Assembly (NCBI RefSeq): GCF_003937825.1
Contig: NZ_RSFW01000017.1
Span: forward strand, 62,001 to 126,000
Direction: 5' to 3'
Length of the DNA stretch: 64,000 nt
From: Mesobacillus subterraneus
GTDB lineage: Bacteria > Bacillota > Bacilli > Bacillales > Cytobacillaceae
The notes under the pieces are model-generated. The model was not told the DNA's origin. It was given only the letters and a program-made list of their open reading frames with translations, and made no database searches. Positions 8,527-19,173 of this stretch are shown here, in pieces (the first letter of the stretch is position 1; every line of letters begins with the position of its first letter). The translations under genes and the position numbers were made by a program.

Positions 8527-8850
8527 TTGGCAAATGAGTCTTCCTATAAAGAGAAAAAAGTAATAACAATTGGAATCGTCAAGGAATTGACCGGACTTTC
8601 TGAACGGCAGATCCGTTATTACGAGGAACGGAAATTAATCTTCCCTGACCGCACTCCAGGCGGCAGCAGGAGATATTCTTTTGCTGATGTAGAGCAGCTT
8701 GTAGAGATAGCAAATAAAATTGAAGATGGCGTCCAAACCTATGAAATACGTCAGGAAATGATCAGGGATAAGAAACACAAAGATGCAGAAGCACACAAGA
8801 AAATGATTCAAGGCCAGCTCAACGCTAGATTTGGCGTCCGCAAACACTGA
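8527..8850 (+). CDS. tnrA: TnrA, MerR-family nitrogen regulator
   Basis: A 107-residue regulator. The MerR winged-helix N terminus reads [25 protein letters not shown], then [16 protein letters not shown], followed by the TnrA-type C terminus [13 protein letters not shown] that in B. subtilis contacts feedback-inhibited glutamine synthetase and GlnK. The length (110 in B. subtilis) and the N terminus SYKEKKV fit TnrA rather than GlnR (about 135 residues). I chose the TTG at 8527, which gives an N terminus of the expected length; a GTG 12 bases upstream is also open. A TnrA box precedes the gene and another precedes amtB, so the regulator controls itself and its neighbour. Confidence 0.92.
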   Translation: MANESSYKEKKVITIGIVKELTGLSERQIRYYEERKLIFPDRTPGGSRRYSFADVEQLVEIANKIEDGVQTYEIRQEMIRDKKHKDAEAHKKMIQGQLNARFGVRKH

Positions 8851-8879
8851 CCTTCCGGAATGGAAGGTCTTATTTTTTC
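8849..8879 (+). terminator. Terminator of tnrA
   Basis: GACCTTCC and GGAAGGTC arms, then TTATTTTTTC. It separates tnrA from amtB transcription. Confidence 0.85.
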
Positions 8880-8887
8880 AAAAACAA

Positions 8888-8904
8888 TGTTAGGTTTCCT
8901 TACA
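8888..8904 (+). promoter_or_regulatory. TnrA box upstream of amtB
   Basis: TGTTAGGTTTCCTTACA matches TGTNAN7TNACA in full. It is 72 bases before the amtB start, the usual place for TnrA activation of the ammonium transporter promoter. Confidence 0.78.
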
Positions 8905-8975
8905 CGGTTGTAGTTATCCAGTACTTTTAATGCGAGAATACAAACTACAAATCACTATTTGAAAGGGGAACAAAA

Positions 8976-10289
8976 ATGGATACATTGTTTTTGATGAACA
9001 GTATGTGGGTCATGATTTCTGGTGTTTTGGTCATTTTGATGATCGGAGGCTTTATCCTGTTAGAAACTGGTTCGACAAGAATGAAGAACGCAGGCCATAT
9101 TGCCGGAAAAACCATCCTGACATTCGGAATATCCTCGCTTGTTTTCTGGGCAGTGGGCTATGGACTTATTTTCGGAGAAGGAAACTCGATCATTGGTTTT
9201 TCCGACTTTTTCTATTCCGGCTATGAAGTTGAAGGGTTAGGGCTTTCTGGTTCCGTTTTCTTTTTATTCCAGCTTGCTTTCGCCGGAATATCATTGACCA
9301 TTGCATTTGGCGGATTTGCTGAAAGAGCTAAACTGTCGGTCTATCTCATTTTCGCACTTCTTTTCTCTATTATTGTCTATCCTTTCGTCGCTCATTGGAT
9401 CTGGGGCGGAGGCTGGCTTGCAGAACACGGGAAACAGGATTTCGCAGGCTCGACCGTTGTCCATCTTACCGGGGCTATGGCAGCACTGGCAGCGACCATT
9501 CTGCTTAAGCCCCGCATAGGCAAATTCAACAAAGATGGTTCAGCAAATAATATCGAGGGACATAATCAGGTTTTTACGGCCTTAAGTGTTCTGTTGTTAT
9601 GGGTAGGATGGTTCGGTTTCAATGCAGGAAGCACGGTTTCAGTGGATGGTGCATTTTTCGGGTTTGTCGCACTTAACACAAATCTTGCCGCAGCAGCAGG
9701 AACAGTCGCAGCCCTCCTGATTTCATGGATTGTCGTCGGCAAAGCAGATGTACCCATGATGCTTAACGGCGCACTGGCAGGACTTGTCGCCATCACTGCC
9801 TCCTGTGCATTTGTTGATACCTGGGCGGCAGTTGTCATTGGTCTGGTTGCTGGAATCCTTGTATTCTACAGTATCCGGTTCTTTGAAAGCAGAAAGATAG
9901 ATGACCCAATCTTTGCGTTATCTGTGCACGGAACAGCTGGGGTGTGGGGTACATTATCGACAGGCTTGTTTGCCACCCCTGAGCTGGCGACTGTTGGGGA
10001 ACCAGGCTTGTTCTATGGCGGCGGATTAGCGCAACTGGGGGTTCAGGCACTGGGTGTAGCAGCGTCCGGTACCTTCGCTTTCCTTGTTTCGTTCATTATT
10101 CTATTGGTCATGAAAACAGCCATGAACGGGCTGCGAGTAACCGAAGAGGAAGAAATCATCGGTCTCGATCTCAGCGAGCACGGAAGCTACGGTTATCCTG
10201 AATTGGTGAATAATGAAGCCGCCAAAAGCATTAAAAACGCAAATAACACCCCTTCCCCTCTAGCTGTACAGCAGTCAACAGTCAATTAG
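8976..10289 (+). CDS. amtB: Ammonium transporter AmtB (NrgA)
   Basis: A 437-residue Amt/Mep/Rh channel with about eleven membrane helices. Characteristic segments are GGFILLETGSTRMKNAGHI near residue 23, the pore region with twin-His helices (VHLTGAMAAL near 160 and SVHGTAGVWGTL near 317), and a hydrophilic C-terminal tail. It conducts ammonium into the cell at low supply. GAAAGGGGAACAAAA precedes the ATG. In B. subtilis the gene is followed by the PII gene glnK (nrgB) and the pair tethers TnrA to the membrane; here a terminator and unrelated genes follow, so glnK must be elsewhere or absent. Confidence 0.95.
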   Translation: MDTLFLMNSMWVMISGVLVILMIGGFILLETGSTRMKNAGHIAGKTILTFGISSLVFWAVGYGLIFGEGNSIIGFSDFFYSGYEVEGLGLSGSVFFLFQLAFAGISLTIAFGGFAERAKLSVYLIFALLFSIIVYPFVAHWIWGGGWLAEHGKQDFAGSTVVHLTGAMAALAATILLKPRIGKFNKDGSANNIEGHNQVFTALSVLLLWVGWFGFNAGSTVSVDGAFFGFVALNTNLAAAAGTVAALLISWIVVGKADVPMMLNGALAGLVAITASCAFVDTWAAVVIGLVAGILVFYSIRFFESRKIDDPIFALSVHGTAGVWGTLSTGLFATPELATVGEPGLFYGGGLAQLGVQALGVAASGTFAFLVSFIILLVMKTAMNGLRVTEEEEIIGLDLSEHGSYGYPELVNNEAAKSIKNANNTPSPLAVQQSTVN

Positions 10290-10299
10290 GGTCGGCATG

Positions 10300-10338
10300 A
10301 TACGGCGGTCCCTCGTATGGGCCAGCCGTATTTTTTTA
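10300..10338 (+). terminator. Terminator of amtB
   Basis: A long interrupted stem (ATACGGC with GCCGTAT) closes before TTTTTTT. Confidence 0.85.
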
Positions 10339-10363
10339 TAGTGAAAGGCGGGATAAACAGTCG

Positions 10364-11338
10364 ATGGAAATGAAAACTTTTGAGGAAATAAGTGAGTTTC
10401 GCTGGAAAACAATCAACGATTTGGTTTTGGAGCATGAAAACCTGAATAAGTTCCATGATGTCATCTATGGCTATATCATATCAGCAGCAATATCAAGGCT
10501 TACCTTGAGACACGGCAAGCCTCCTTCCCCATTCTGTTTCTTTGTGATGGGAAGCGCAGGAAGATTGGAGCAATCCATTTGGAGTGATCAGGACCATGGA
10601 ATTGCCTTTGAAGATGACTCAAAACACCATCTTACGTATTTCTTGCACTTGGGTTCAGAAATCTCTGCAGGATTAGAGCAAGCCGGGTATAAAAAATGCA
10701 GTGGAGATGTAATGGCGAGCAATCCACTTTGGTGTAAATCCCGTGCCGAATGGCAACAACAAGTCCAGCACTGGACCAGCACCATTTCTTGGGAGTCTAT
10801 CAGGCATTTGCTTATTCTTGCCGACGCCAGGCCTGTTTTTGGAGAATCAAGTTTACTCCATTTAATAAAAGAGAACACAGCTAACTCTGTAAAAAGTGAA
10901 AAGCTGCTAACAAGAATGCTTGAAAATACGATGCATTCCAAAAAAGGAATCGGGGTGCTTGGCCAATTGCTTGTTGAGACCCATGGCCCCTTTTCTGGCT
11001 GTATCAATATTAAGGAAACGGCTATTTTACCATTTGTCAATGCAGCCAGGCTGCTCTCCTTTTACTGCGGCATAGAATCAACTGATACTCGAACTAGAAT
11101 CAGCTCCGTTCCTGATTCCATTATTGCTCCCCAGGAGAAAAAATACTATATCGAAAACTTCAACGCACTACTATCTTTCAGACTTGCCCATGCTCTTCAA
11201 ACGGATTATGAAAGCGGCCATTTTATAAGGGTAGAACATTTATCCAAGGAAGATAAAAAGGAACTCAAGCAGATCCTTAAGGCAGGGAAAGAGTTACATG
11301 ATAAAACCAGCAGACTGATTGAAAGGAGGATACAGTGA
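10364..11338 (+). CDS. DUF294 GlnD-like nucleotidyltransferase-domain protein
   Basis: A 324-residue protein with the DUF294 nucleotidyltransferase signature: FFVMGSAGRLEQSIWSDQDHG around residues 60-80 holds the GS-loop and DxD metal ligands, and a helical DUF294 C-terminal domain follows. It is the minimal form without the CBS pairs seen in many relatives. In other bacteria this domain is often encoded beside a DnaQ-like exonuclease, as it is here, where the exonuclease TTG directly follows its TGA. It might transfer a nucleotide to a protein or RNA, but no substrate is known. Its start ATG at 10364 follows AAAGGCGGGATAAACAGTCG. Confidence 0.78.
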   Translation: MEMKTFEEISEFRWKTINDLVLEHENLNKFHDVIYGYIISAAISRLTLRHGKPPSPFCFFVMGSAGRLEQSIWSDQDHGIAFEDDSKHHLTYFLHLGSEISAGLEQAGYKKCSGDVMASNPLWCKSRAEWQQQVQHWTSTISWESIRHLLILADARPVFGESSLLHLIKENTANSVKSEKLLTRMLENTMHSKKGIGVLGQLLVETHGPFSGCINIKETAILPFVNAARLLSFYCGIESTDTRTRISSVPDSIIAPQEKKYYIENFNALLSFRLAHALQTDYESGHFIRVEHLSKEDKKELKQILKAGKELHDKTSRLIERRIQ

Positions 11339-12073
11339 TTGTTAGGGAATAATATGATCCGTTTTTTCAGTCAGATGACCGGCAGGCTTGGGTCTAACAT
11401 CTACGCAGGAGTGCCAGTTTCTGCAAACCCGCAGCAACTTTCATTCTTAAGGCAGCTGCAAAAAGAGATGAAAAATAAAGACGTACTTGATTGCCCCCTG
11501 GATAAATTACAGGTTACAGTCTTTGATCTCGAAACGACAGGCTTTTACCCTGAAAAAGGAGATGCAATCATCTCCATAGGGGCAGTGAAGGTGACAGGGT
11601 CTCTTATAAAAGAAAATGAAGTTTTCTATTCTTTAGTGAATCCGCATAGAACCATACCAGAAGAAGTGTCCCTTTTAACAAAAATAAACGACGGCATGCT
11701 GCAGACAGCCCCTGATGAGGCTGAGGTGTTGCTGAAATTCCTCGATTTCATAGGCAGCAATGTATTAGTGGCCCACCACGCAAAGCATGAAGAAGCATTT
11801 ATGAAGAAAGCTTACCGCAGCCTCCTCCCTTTCAAATTCGATCGCAGAATAATTGATACATCTTTTTTAAGGAGAATACATCATCCTTTTGCTCCCTCCA
11901 AGCCGTTGGAAAAAATCTGCGAAGAGTACGGTTTTGAGACGAACAATCGGCACCATGCCCTCGCTGATGCTAAAATGGCCGCACGATTGTGGTCCCATGA
12001 TTTAAGAATGGCCGAGGAAAAGGGATATAAAAATTTGCGGGAGGTGTACGAATACCTTTCCAGGTTAAGATAG
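11339..12073 (+). CDS. DEDDh 3'-5' exonuclease (DnaQ/PolC epsilon-like)
   Basis: A 244-residue exonuclease. ExoI is FDLETTG (about residues 61-67) and ExoIII is HHALADAK near residue 206, both intact. In ExoII, VAHHAKHEEAF, the position normally held by Asp is Glu, a conservative but unusual change. The TTG start at 11339 follows directly after the preceding stop, with GGAGG nine bases upstream in the end of that gene, so translation is coupled. The pairing with the DUF294 protein suggests a joint role in nucleic-acid or nucleotide processing, which is inference. Confidence 0.85.
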   Translation: MLGNNMIRFFSQMTGRLGSNIYAGVPVSANPQQLSFLRQLQKEMKNKDVLDCPLDKLQVTVFDLETTGFYPEKGDAIISIGAVKVTGSLIKENEVFYSLVNPHRTIPEEVSLLTKINDGMLQTAPDEAEVLLKFLDFIGSNVLVAHHAKHEEAFMKKAYRSLLPFKFDRRIIDTSFLRRIHHPFAPSKPLEKICEEYGFETNNRHHALADAKMAARLWSHDLRMAEEKGYKNLREVYEYLSRLR

Positions 12074-12239
12074 CAAAACCCCTTTTCCGCTTCTTCCTCC
12101 ACCCTATCCTCATTTCACACATCTCGAATCATTTTATTTTGATTACCGAAAGATAATTGATACTATGATATAGACAGATACAGGGAATAGTAAAAATGTT
12201 TCTTTCCTGCTTCAATTTATTCAAAAAAGGAAGATGAAA

Positions 12240-13262
12240 ATGACAGACTCTAAACGGTTGAACGATATAAAATATTCAATCCTGGATCTTTCGCCAATCA
12301 TTGAGGGCGGCACAGCAGGAGATGCTTTCAAGAATACATTGGACCTTGCACAGCATGCTGAGAAATGGGGCTACAATCGCTATTGGCTGGCGGAACACCA
12401 TAACATGCCTGGAATCGCCAGCTCAGCTACTTCGGTGGTCATTGGTCATGTCGCAGCTGGAACTAGCACCATCAGGGTCGGCTCTGGCGGAATCATGCTT
12501 CCAAACCATGCACCACTTGTCATTGCTGAGCAATTTGGGACGCTTGAATCTTTATTTCCTAGACGGATTGATCTTGGACTCGGGCGTGCACCTGGTACCG
12601 ATCAGGTGACAGCTTATGCTTTAAGGCGGGAAAGGCGCAATGATGGCCAGGATTTCCCAGAACAGCTTGATGAATTACGAGCTTACTTTAATCCTGAGCT
12701 TGATTCCCAATACCGCAGTGTCAGGGCCATACCTGGTGAGGGACTGAACATTCCGATCTGGCTTCTTGGATCAAGCGGCTATAGCGCACAGCTTGCAGGA
12801 CAACTCGGATTGCCTTTTTCATTCGCCAGCCACTTTTCACCAGAGAATACATTGGGTGCATTAAAACTCTATCGCAGGAACTTCCAGCCATCAGAGGTAC
12901 TGCAGGAACCGTATGCCATGGTAGGAGTAAATGTCATTGCCGCTGAAACGGATGAGGAAGCGCAATTCCTGGCAACCTCCATGCAACAACAGTTCTTGAA
13001 TCTGTTCAGGAATAATCCAAGCCCTCTGCTCCCTCCGGTCAGAAATTTGGAAAATCAGTTGAGCGAGCATGAAAAAATGCTCCTTGACAGCAGGATCGGG
13101 GCCTCTATCGTCGGCAGCCGTGAAACGGTAAGAATAAAGCTCCAGCAATTCCTTGACGAAACACAGGCAGATGAAATGATCATCAATGCCCAGATTTTTG
13201 ATCATCATGCAAGGCTGAAGTCGTTTGAAATCATAGCCGATGTTTTTAAAGAAAAATATTAA
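12240..13262 (+). CDS. LLM-class flavin-dependent oxidoreductase
   Basis: A 340-residue luciferase-like monooxygenase of the MsnO8 type: YSILDLSPI near residue 12, [11 protein letters not shown] near residue 47, [13 protein letters not shown] near residue 83 and [11 protein letters not shown] near 113 are characteristic. It would use FMNH2 from a separate reductase and has no fused flavin reductase. The upstream in-frame ATG (12234) lies directly against AAGGAAG, so the ATG at 12240 is preferred. The substrate cannot be deduced; it is a single-gene unit with its own terminator. Confidence 0.88.
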   Translation: MTDSKRLNDIKYSILDLSPIIEGGTAGDAFKNTLDLAQHAEKWGYNRYWLAEHHNMPGIASSATSVVIGHVAAGTSTIRVGSGGIMLPNHAPLVIAEQFGTLESLFPRRIDLGLGRAPGTDQVTAYALRRERRNDGQDFPEQLDELRAYFNPELDSQYRSVRAIPGEGLNIPIWLLGSSGYSAQLAGQLGLPFSFASHFSPENTLGALKLYRRNFQPSEVLQEPYAMVGVNVIAAETDEEAQFLATSMQQQFLNLFRNNPSPLLPPVRNLENQLSEHEKMLLDSRIGASIVGSRETVRIKLQQFLDETQADEMIINAQIFDHHARLKSFEIIADVFKEKY

Positions 13263-13263
13263 A

Positions 13264-13292
13264 GGAGAAGGGCATCTAGATCCTTCTCTTTT
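13264..13292 (+). terminator. Terminator after the flavin oxidoreductase
   Basis: GAGAAGG and CCTTCTC arms followed by TTTTCC. Confidence 0.7.
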
Positions 13293-13472
13293 CCCCATAT
13301 ATCAGAAAGGCCCTATCTGCAATCATTTAATTCCAAAAAAAGAATGTTATATCCCCTCTCTCTATACTTCAAACTCCAATTATTTTCATTCTCTTTTTAC
13401 ACGGGTTCTCACCATATTTTTTATTTTCAGAAAAAAGGCCTTCCTTTGTAGGTATATATATAAACTCTTGTG

Positions 13473-13500
13473 ACTTATCAGAACTGGTCAGCATAGTCTA
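13473..13500 (+). promoter_or_regulatory. Candidate sigma-K promoter of the cotW-like gene
   Basis: AC at 13473-13474, 17 bases, then CATAGTCTA at 13492-13500, which fits the sigma-K pattern AC-N16/17-CATANNNTA. The coat gene starts about 30 bases downstream. The rest of the 13293-13532 gap shows no other signal to me. Confidence 0.65.
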
Positions 13501-13532
13501 ATACGACGATATTTACAAAGGGAGAGATGGAG

Positions 13533-13748
13533 ATGGCAGATGATAAAAAGCCTAACGGAATTCCAAACAGTATTATTGACTTGCTCGTAAATGACCTGTT
13601 CAAGAAAAACGGCATCAATACAGAAGATGTCAAGAGTAAAATAACAGAAGATAAAAAACAAGCAATCAGGGACTTAGTTGAGGATTTAAGTAAACAGGTA
13701 GACACTTTCTTAAACACAAGTAATTCAAAAAAGAATACTGATAAGTAG
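13533..13748 (+). CDS. cotW: Spore coat protein CotW-like
   Basis: A 71-residue hydrophilic, helical protein. From residue 16 it aligns by eye with the centre of B. subtilis CotW: a LFKKNGI block, an acidic-basic linker, then an IRDLVEDLSKQ helix. It is shorter than CotW (105), lacking the basic tail. The ATG at 13533 has GGGAGA seven bases upstream, whereas the ATG two codons earlier abuts it. The sigma-K-like promoter and the cotX genes downstream support a mother-cell coat or crust role (CotVWXYZ form the crust in B. subtilis). Confidence 0.7.
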   Translation: MADDKKPNGIPNSIIDLLVNDLFKKNGINTEDVKSKITEDKKQAIRDLVEDLSKQVDTFLNTSNSKKNTDK

Positions 13749-13758
13749 CCTAAATATA

Positions 13759-13792
13759 ACGCTCTTAAAAAAGGGCGTTTTTTTTTTAAAAA
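13759..13792 (+). terminator. Terminator between cotW-like and cotX genes
   Basis: AACGCTCTT and AAGGGCGTT arms followed by a run of about ten T. Confidence 0.85.
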
Positions 13793-13879
13793 ATTAATAG
13801 GCTTCTAGTGAATATACACAATCTATCCTCCAGTAAAGCTAATATGATATTCCATACCAAGAAAAAGGGAGTGAGATAA

Positions 13880-14350
13880 ATGGCAAGTAAGAATTACCAT
13901 GAATTTGGCAAACCTCAGGGTTATGGGTACCACGGCGATAAATACGACGATGGTAAACATAAGTCTAATAAAGAAGATGGAGACGTAGTCCAGGATGGAT
14001 TCCAGTTTTCCGGAATTGAGCAGGATTCTGACGAACTAATTTGGATTAAGGATTCCTGCAACATTTGTGTCCAAACAACAGACACACAGGCAGCAGTTTC
14101 TCTTCAGGTGGGCTTACAATTAGCAATCGCACTAGTCGTAAGCATTACTGTTGGAGATACAGACCGCGGCCGCAAAATTGCACAAGAGATTTCCCAGAAA
14201 CTAGAATCTGAGCAAACAAACAAGCAAAAGATCATCATTAAAAACTCTAAGGATATCAATGTAACTACTACTGATACTGACTTGGCAGTCAATATCCAGG
14301 CGTTGCTTCAAGTTTTGGTTGCTGTTGTAGTAAAGCTGGACGTATTGTAA
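13880..14350 (+). CDS. cotX: Spore coat protein CotX
   Basis: A 156-residue coat protein with two copies of the Coat_X domain. Each has the core V(Q/T)TTDT-AV-Q--LQ: VQTTDTQAAVSLQ near residue 70 and VTTTDTDLAVNIQ near 132, each followed by a hydrophobic VV-V strand. The N-terminal 50 residues are Gly/His/Lys-rich and disordered. CotX is an insoluble crust component that assembles with CotY/CotZ. AAAAGGGAGTGAGATAA precedes the ATG. The next gene is a paralogue, so a local duplication is clear. Confidence 0.88.
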   Translation: MASKNYHEFGKPQGYGYHGDKYDDGKHKSNKEDGDVVQDGFQFSGIEQDSDELIWIKDSCNICVQTTDTQAAVSLQVGLQLAIALVVSITVGDTDRGRKIAQEISQKLESEQTNKQKIIIKNSKDINVTTTDTDLAVNIQALLQVLVAVVVKLDVL

Positions 14351-14379
14351 TTTAACTTTTAAAAAAAGAGGTGAAAAAA

Positions 14380-14820
14380 ATGAGTGAAGATAAAAAGTGG
14401 AGAGCTTTGGATCACTGCGATAAAGGAAAAGACAAATGCGATGACGGAGCAACAGTTTTGCAAGACGGTGACCAAATTATGAAAACTGACCAACAGTCCT
14501 TCGAATGGATCATTATTAAAGATTCTGAAGGTGTTGATGTACAAACGACTGATACACAAGCGGCTGTCTCCTTACAGTTAGGACTTCAAGCTGCTATTGC
14601 AGCAGTCATCAGCATCACTATCGGCGATACCGATCGTGGAAATGCTGTTGTGCAGGATATCAAACAAGTTATGAAGACTAAACAAAGAAACACTCAAAAA
14701 ACAATTATTGAAAGCTCCAAACATGTAAAGGTAACAACTACTGATACAGATGTTGCTGTCAACATTCAAGCCCTTCTGCAAATCCTGATTGCTGTAGTCG
14801 TCAAATTGGATGTTCTTTAA
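14380..14820 (+). CDS. Spore coat protein CotX paralogue
   Basis: A 146-residue paralogue of the preceding protein, again with two Coat_X units (VQTTDTQAAVSLQ near residue 51; VTTTDTDVAVNIQ near 114) and the same end VVKLDVL. The first 30 residues differ: they are Lys/Asp-rich with two Cys. It could correspond functionally to CotV or CotX. The ATG at 14380 has AGAGGTG six bases away; a GTG nine bases upstream is part of that site. It lies 29 bases after the first cotX stop and is surely in the same operon. Confidence 0.85.
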   Translation: MSEDKKWRALDHCDKGKDKCDDGATVLQDGDQIMKTDQQSFEWIIIKDSEGVDVQTTDTQAAVSLQLGLQAAIAAVISITIGDTDRGNAVVQDIKQVMKTKQRNTQKTIIESSKHVKVTTTDTDVAVNIQALLQILIAVVVKLDVL

Positions 14821-14850
14821 TAGCCAGACAGCTGAGAAGGAGGTTAAGGG

Positions 14851-15087
14851 ATGGATAATCAAAACACCAAAGATATGGTCGAACAAATGCGCAAAATGAA
14901 TGAACAGCTCATGGACAACCTGATGAGGCAACGACAATCAAAGCGAAACTACAAAAAACTTCAAGACAATTTAAACAATAGCCAGGGGAAAATGAGAGAG
15001 GCGTTGAAGCAACAATTTTCTCCGGAAAACATTCAGCCAAACTCTTCTCTCTCCAACATGCTTGATAAATTGTTAAATAATAAGTAA
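14851..15087 (+). CDS. Hypothetical spore-coat operon protein
   Basis: A 78-residue helical protein, rich in Asn, Gln, Met and Lys, with the ATG at 14851 after GAAGGAGGTTAAGGG. It begins MDNQNTKDMVEQMRKMNEQL and ends SLSNMLDKLLNNK; the first half would form a charged coiled coil. I know no family for it. It is the last gene of the cotX unit, 30 bases after it, so a coat-assembly role is likely by context only. Confidence 0.65.
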   Translation: MDNQNTKDMVEQMRKMNEQLMDNLMRQRQSKRNYKKLQDNLNNSQGKMREALKQQFSPENIQPNSSLSNMLDKLLNNK

Positions 15088-15092
15088 CAAAA

Positions 15093-15124
15093 AGGCCTGT
15101 AACTTTTTAAAAGTCTACAGGCCT
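15093..15124 (-). terminator. Shared terminator between the cotX unit and the hut operon
   Basis: AGGCCTGTA and TACAGGCCT form a perfect 9-bp stem. On the minus strand TTTTTG follows, giving the end of the hut operon; it may also stop the converging coat operon. Confidence 0.8.
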
Positions 15125-15141
15125 AAATATTTGGCAATTTT

Positions 15142-17353
<2,212 letters not shown>

Positions 17354-17362
17354 CTATTGGCC

Positions 17363-19024
17363 TTATTTCAACATGGGAATGTCGACACCTTTATCCTTAG
17401 CAACATCTATTGCTTTTTCATACCCGGCGTCTGCATGGCGCACTATTCCCATCCCTGGGTCCGTTGTCAAAACCCTTCTTAACCTTTCTTCCGCCAAGTC
17501 GGTACCATCAGCTACTGCTACCATGCCGGCATGCAGAGAATAGCCCATTCCTACCCCGCCCCCATGGTGAACTGAAATCCACGATCCGCCAGCAGCGACA
17601 TTTACAAGAGCATTAAGGATTGCCCAGTCCCCTACCGCATCACTGCCATCCTTCATGGCTTCTGTCTCACGGTTGGGCGAGGCCACTGAACCGCAATCCA
17701 AATGGTCTCTTCCTATTACGATTGGCGCCTTCAACTCCCCATTGCGCACTAATTCATTAATCGCTAATCCCATTTTTACCCTTTCACCATAACCAAGCCA
17801 GCAGATACGAGCGGGAAGCCCCTGGAACTCTACTTTTTCCTGGGCCATATCAATCCAGCGCTGAAGCGGTTCATTCTCGGGGAAGAGTTCCTTGATGAGC
17901 CGATCGGTACGATAAATATCCTGAGGGTCCCCTGACAAAGCGGCCCAGCGGAAGGGTCCCTTTCCTTCACAGAAAAGCGGACGGATATATGCAGGGACAA
18001 ACCCAGGAAAGTCAAAAGCATTTGCTTCACCTTGGTCTTTGGCAACCTGTCGAATGTTATTTCCATAATCAAAAGTAACTGACCCTTTTCTCTGGAACTC
18101 GAGCATCGCAGCCACATGCTTAGTCATTGACAAAGAGGCTTGCTTAATATATTCATCAGGATTCTCTCTTCTAAGTTTTTCAGCTTCCTCAAGGGTGCAT
18201 CCAACTGGAATGTAACCATTTAGGGGATCGTGAGCCGAGGTTTGGTCGGTTACGATATCTACCTTAAAGTTCCGCTCCAGCAATTCATAATGCACTTCTG
18301 CTGCATTTCCAACCAATCCGATTGATAAGGCTTCTCCTTTGTGCCTCGCCTCTGTCGCCCAGCTAATTGCCTCTTCAATCGATTCAGTCATTTTATCGCA
18401 ATAACGTGTATCAATCCGCTTTTGGATTCTCTTAGGATCAACTTCGACTGCAATACAGACACCACCGTTCATGGTGACAGCAAGAGGTTGTGCACCTCCC
18501 ATTCCTCCAAGACCTGCTGTCAAAGTAATGGTATTTTTCAATGAACCTCCAAAATGCTGTCTTGCTACCTCAGCAAACGTCTCATACGTTCCCTGCAAAA
18601 TCCCTTGGGTGCCGATATAAATCCAGCTTCCTGCGGTCATTTGTCCATACATCATTAACCCTTTTTGATCGAGTTCATGGAAATGCTCCCAATTAGCCCA
18701 TTTAGGCACCAGGACAGAATTGGATAATAATACTCTCGGGGCAGCTTGATGAGTTTTAAAAACAGCTACAGGCTTTCCAGATTGAACAAGCAACGTTTCA
18801 TCATTCTCAAGGCGGCGCAGAGTATTTACAATCGCATCAAATGCCTCCCAATTTCTCGCTGCTTTCCCGATTCCGCCATATACCACCAAGTCTTCTGGCC
18901 TCTCCGCTACCTCGGGGTCCAGGTTATTGTAGAGCATTCTTAATGCTGCTTCCTGTTCCCACCCTTTGCATTCTAGCTCAAGCCCTATCTTGGCCTGTAT
19001 TTTTCTGGTAGATTCTAATTTCAT
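17363..19024 (-). CDS. hutU: Urocanate hydratase HutU
   Basis: A 553-residue urocanase that hydrates urocanate to imidazolone propionate using NAD+ as an electrophile. Recognisable parts are [12 protein letters not shown] near residue 168 (NAD binding), the FDYGNNIR block near 320 and the active-site [16 protein letters not shown] segment near 447, followed by GGGVGMGYS. Full family length. GGGAGTGTAAGAGG precedes the ATG. The 150-base gap to hutH holds no promoter that I can see, so it is an internal operon gene. Confidence 0.96.
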   Translation of the reverse strand: MKLESTRKIQAKIGLELECKGWEQEAALRMLYNNLDPEVAERPEDLVVYGGIGKAARNWEAFDAIVNTLRRLENDETLLVQSGKPVAVFKTHQAAPRVLLSNSVLVPKWANWEHFHELDQKGLMMYGQMTAGSWIYIGTQGILQGTYETFAEVARQHFGGSLKNTITLTAGLGGMGGAQPLAVTMNGGVCIAVEVDPKRIQKRIDTRYCDKMTESIEEAISWATEARHKGEALSIGLVGNAAEVHYELLERNFKVDIVTDQTSAHDPLNGYIPVGCTLEEAEKLRRENPDEYIKQASLSMTKHVAAMLEFQRKGSVTFDYGNNIRQVAKDQGEANAFDFPGFVPAYIRPLFCEGKGPFRWAALSGDPQDIYRTDRLIKELFPENEPLQRWIDMAQEKVEFQGLPARICWLGYGERVKMGLAINELVRNGELKAPIVIGRDHLDCGSVASPNRETEAMKDGSDAVGDWAILNALVNVAAGGSWISVHHGGGVGMGYSLHAGMVAVADGTDLAEERLRRVLTTDPGMGIVRHADAGYEKAIDVAKDKGVDIPMLK

Positions 19025-19173
19025 CCTCTTACACTCCCTTAAGTATTTTTAGTTGAAAAGAATGCTAGCTTACTAAACTTTAAGCAAATAAATGCTTCGT
19101 ACTATTAGTGAAAATCTATTAACTGCCCTTAACTCTAAGAATCACCATGGCTTTGAACAGCAAGCTATTTGTT

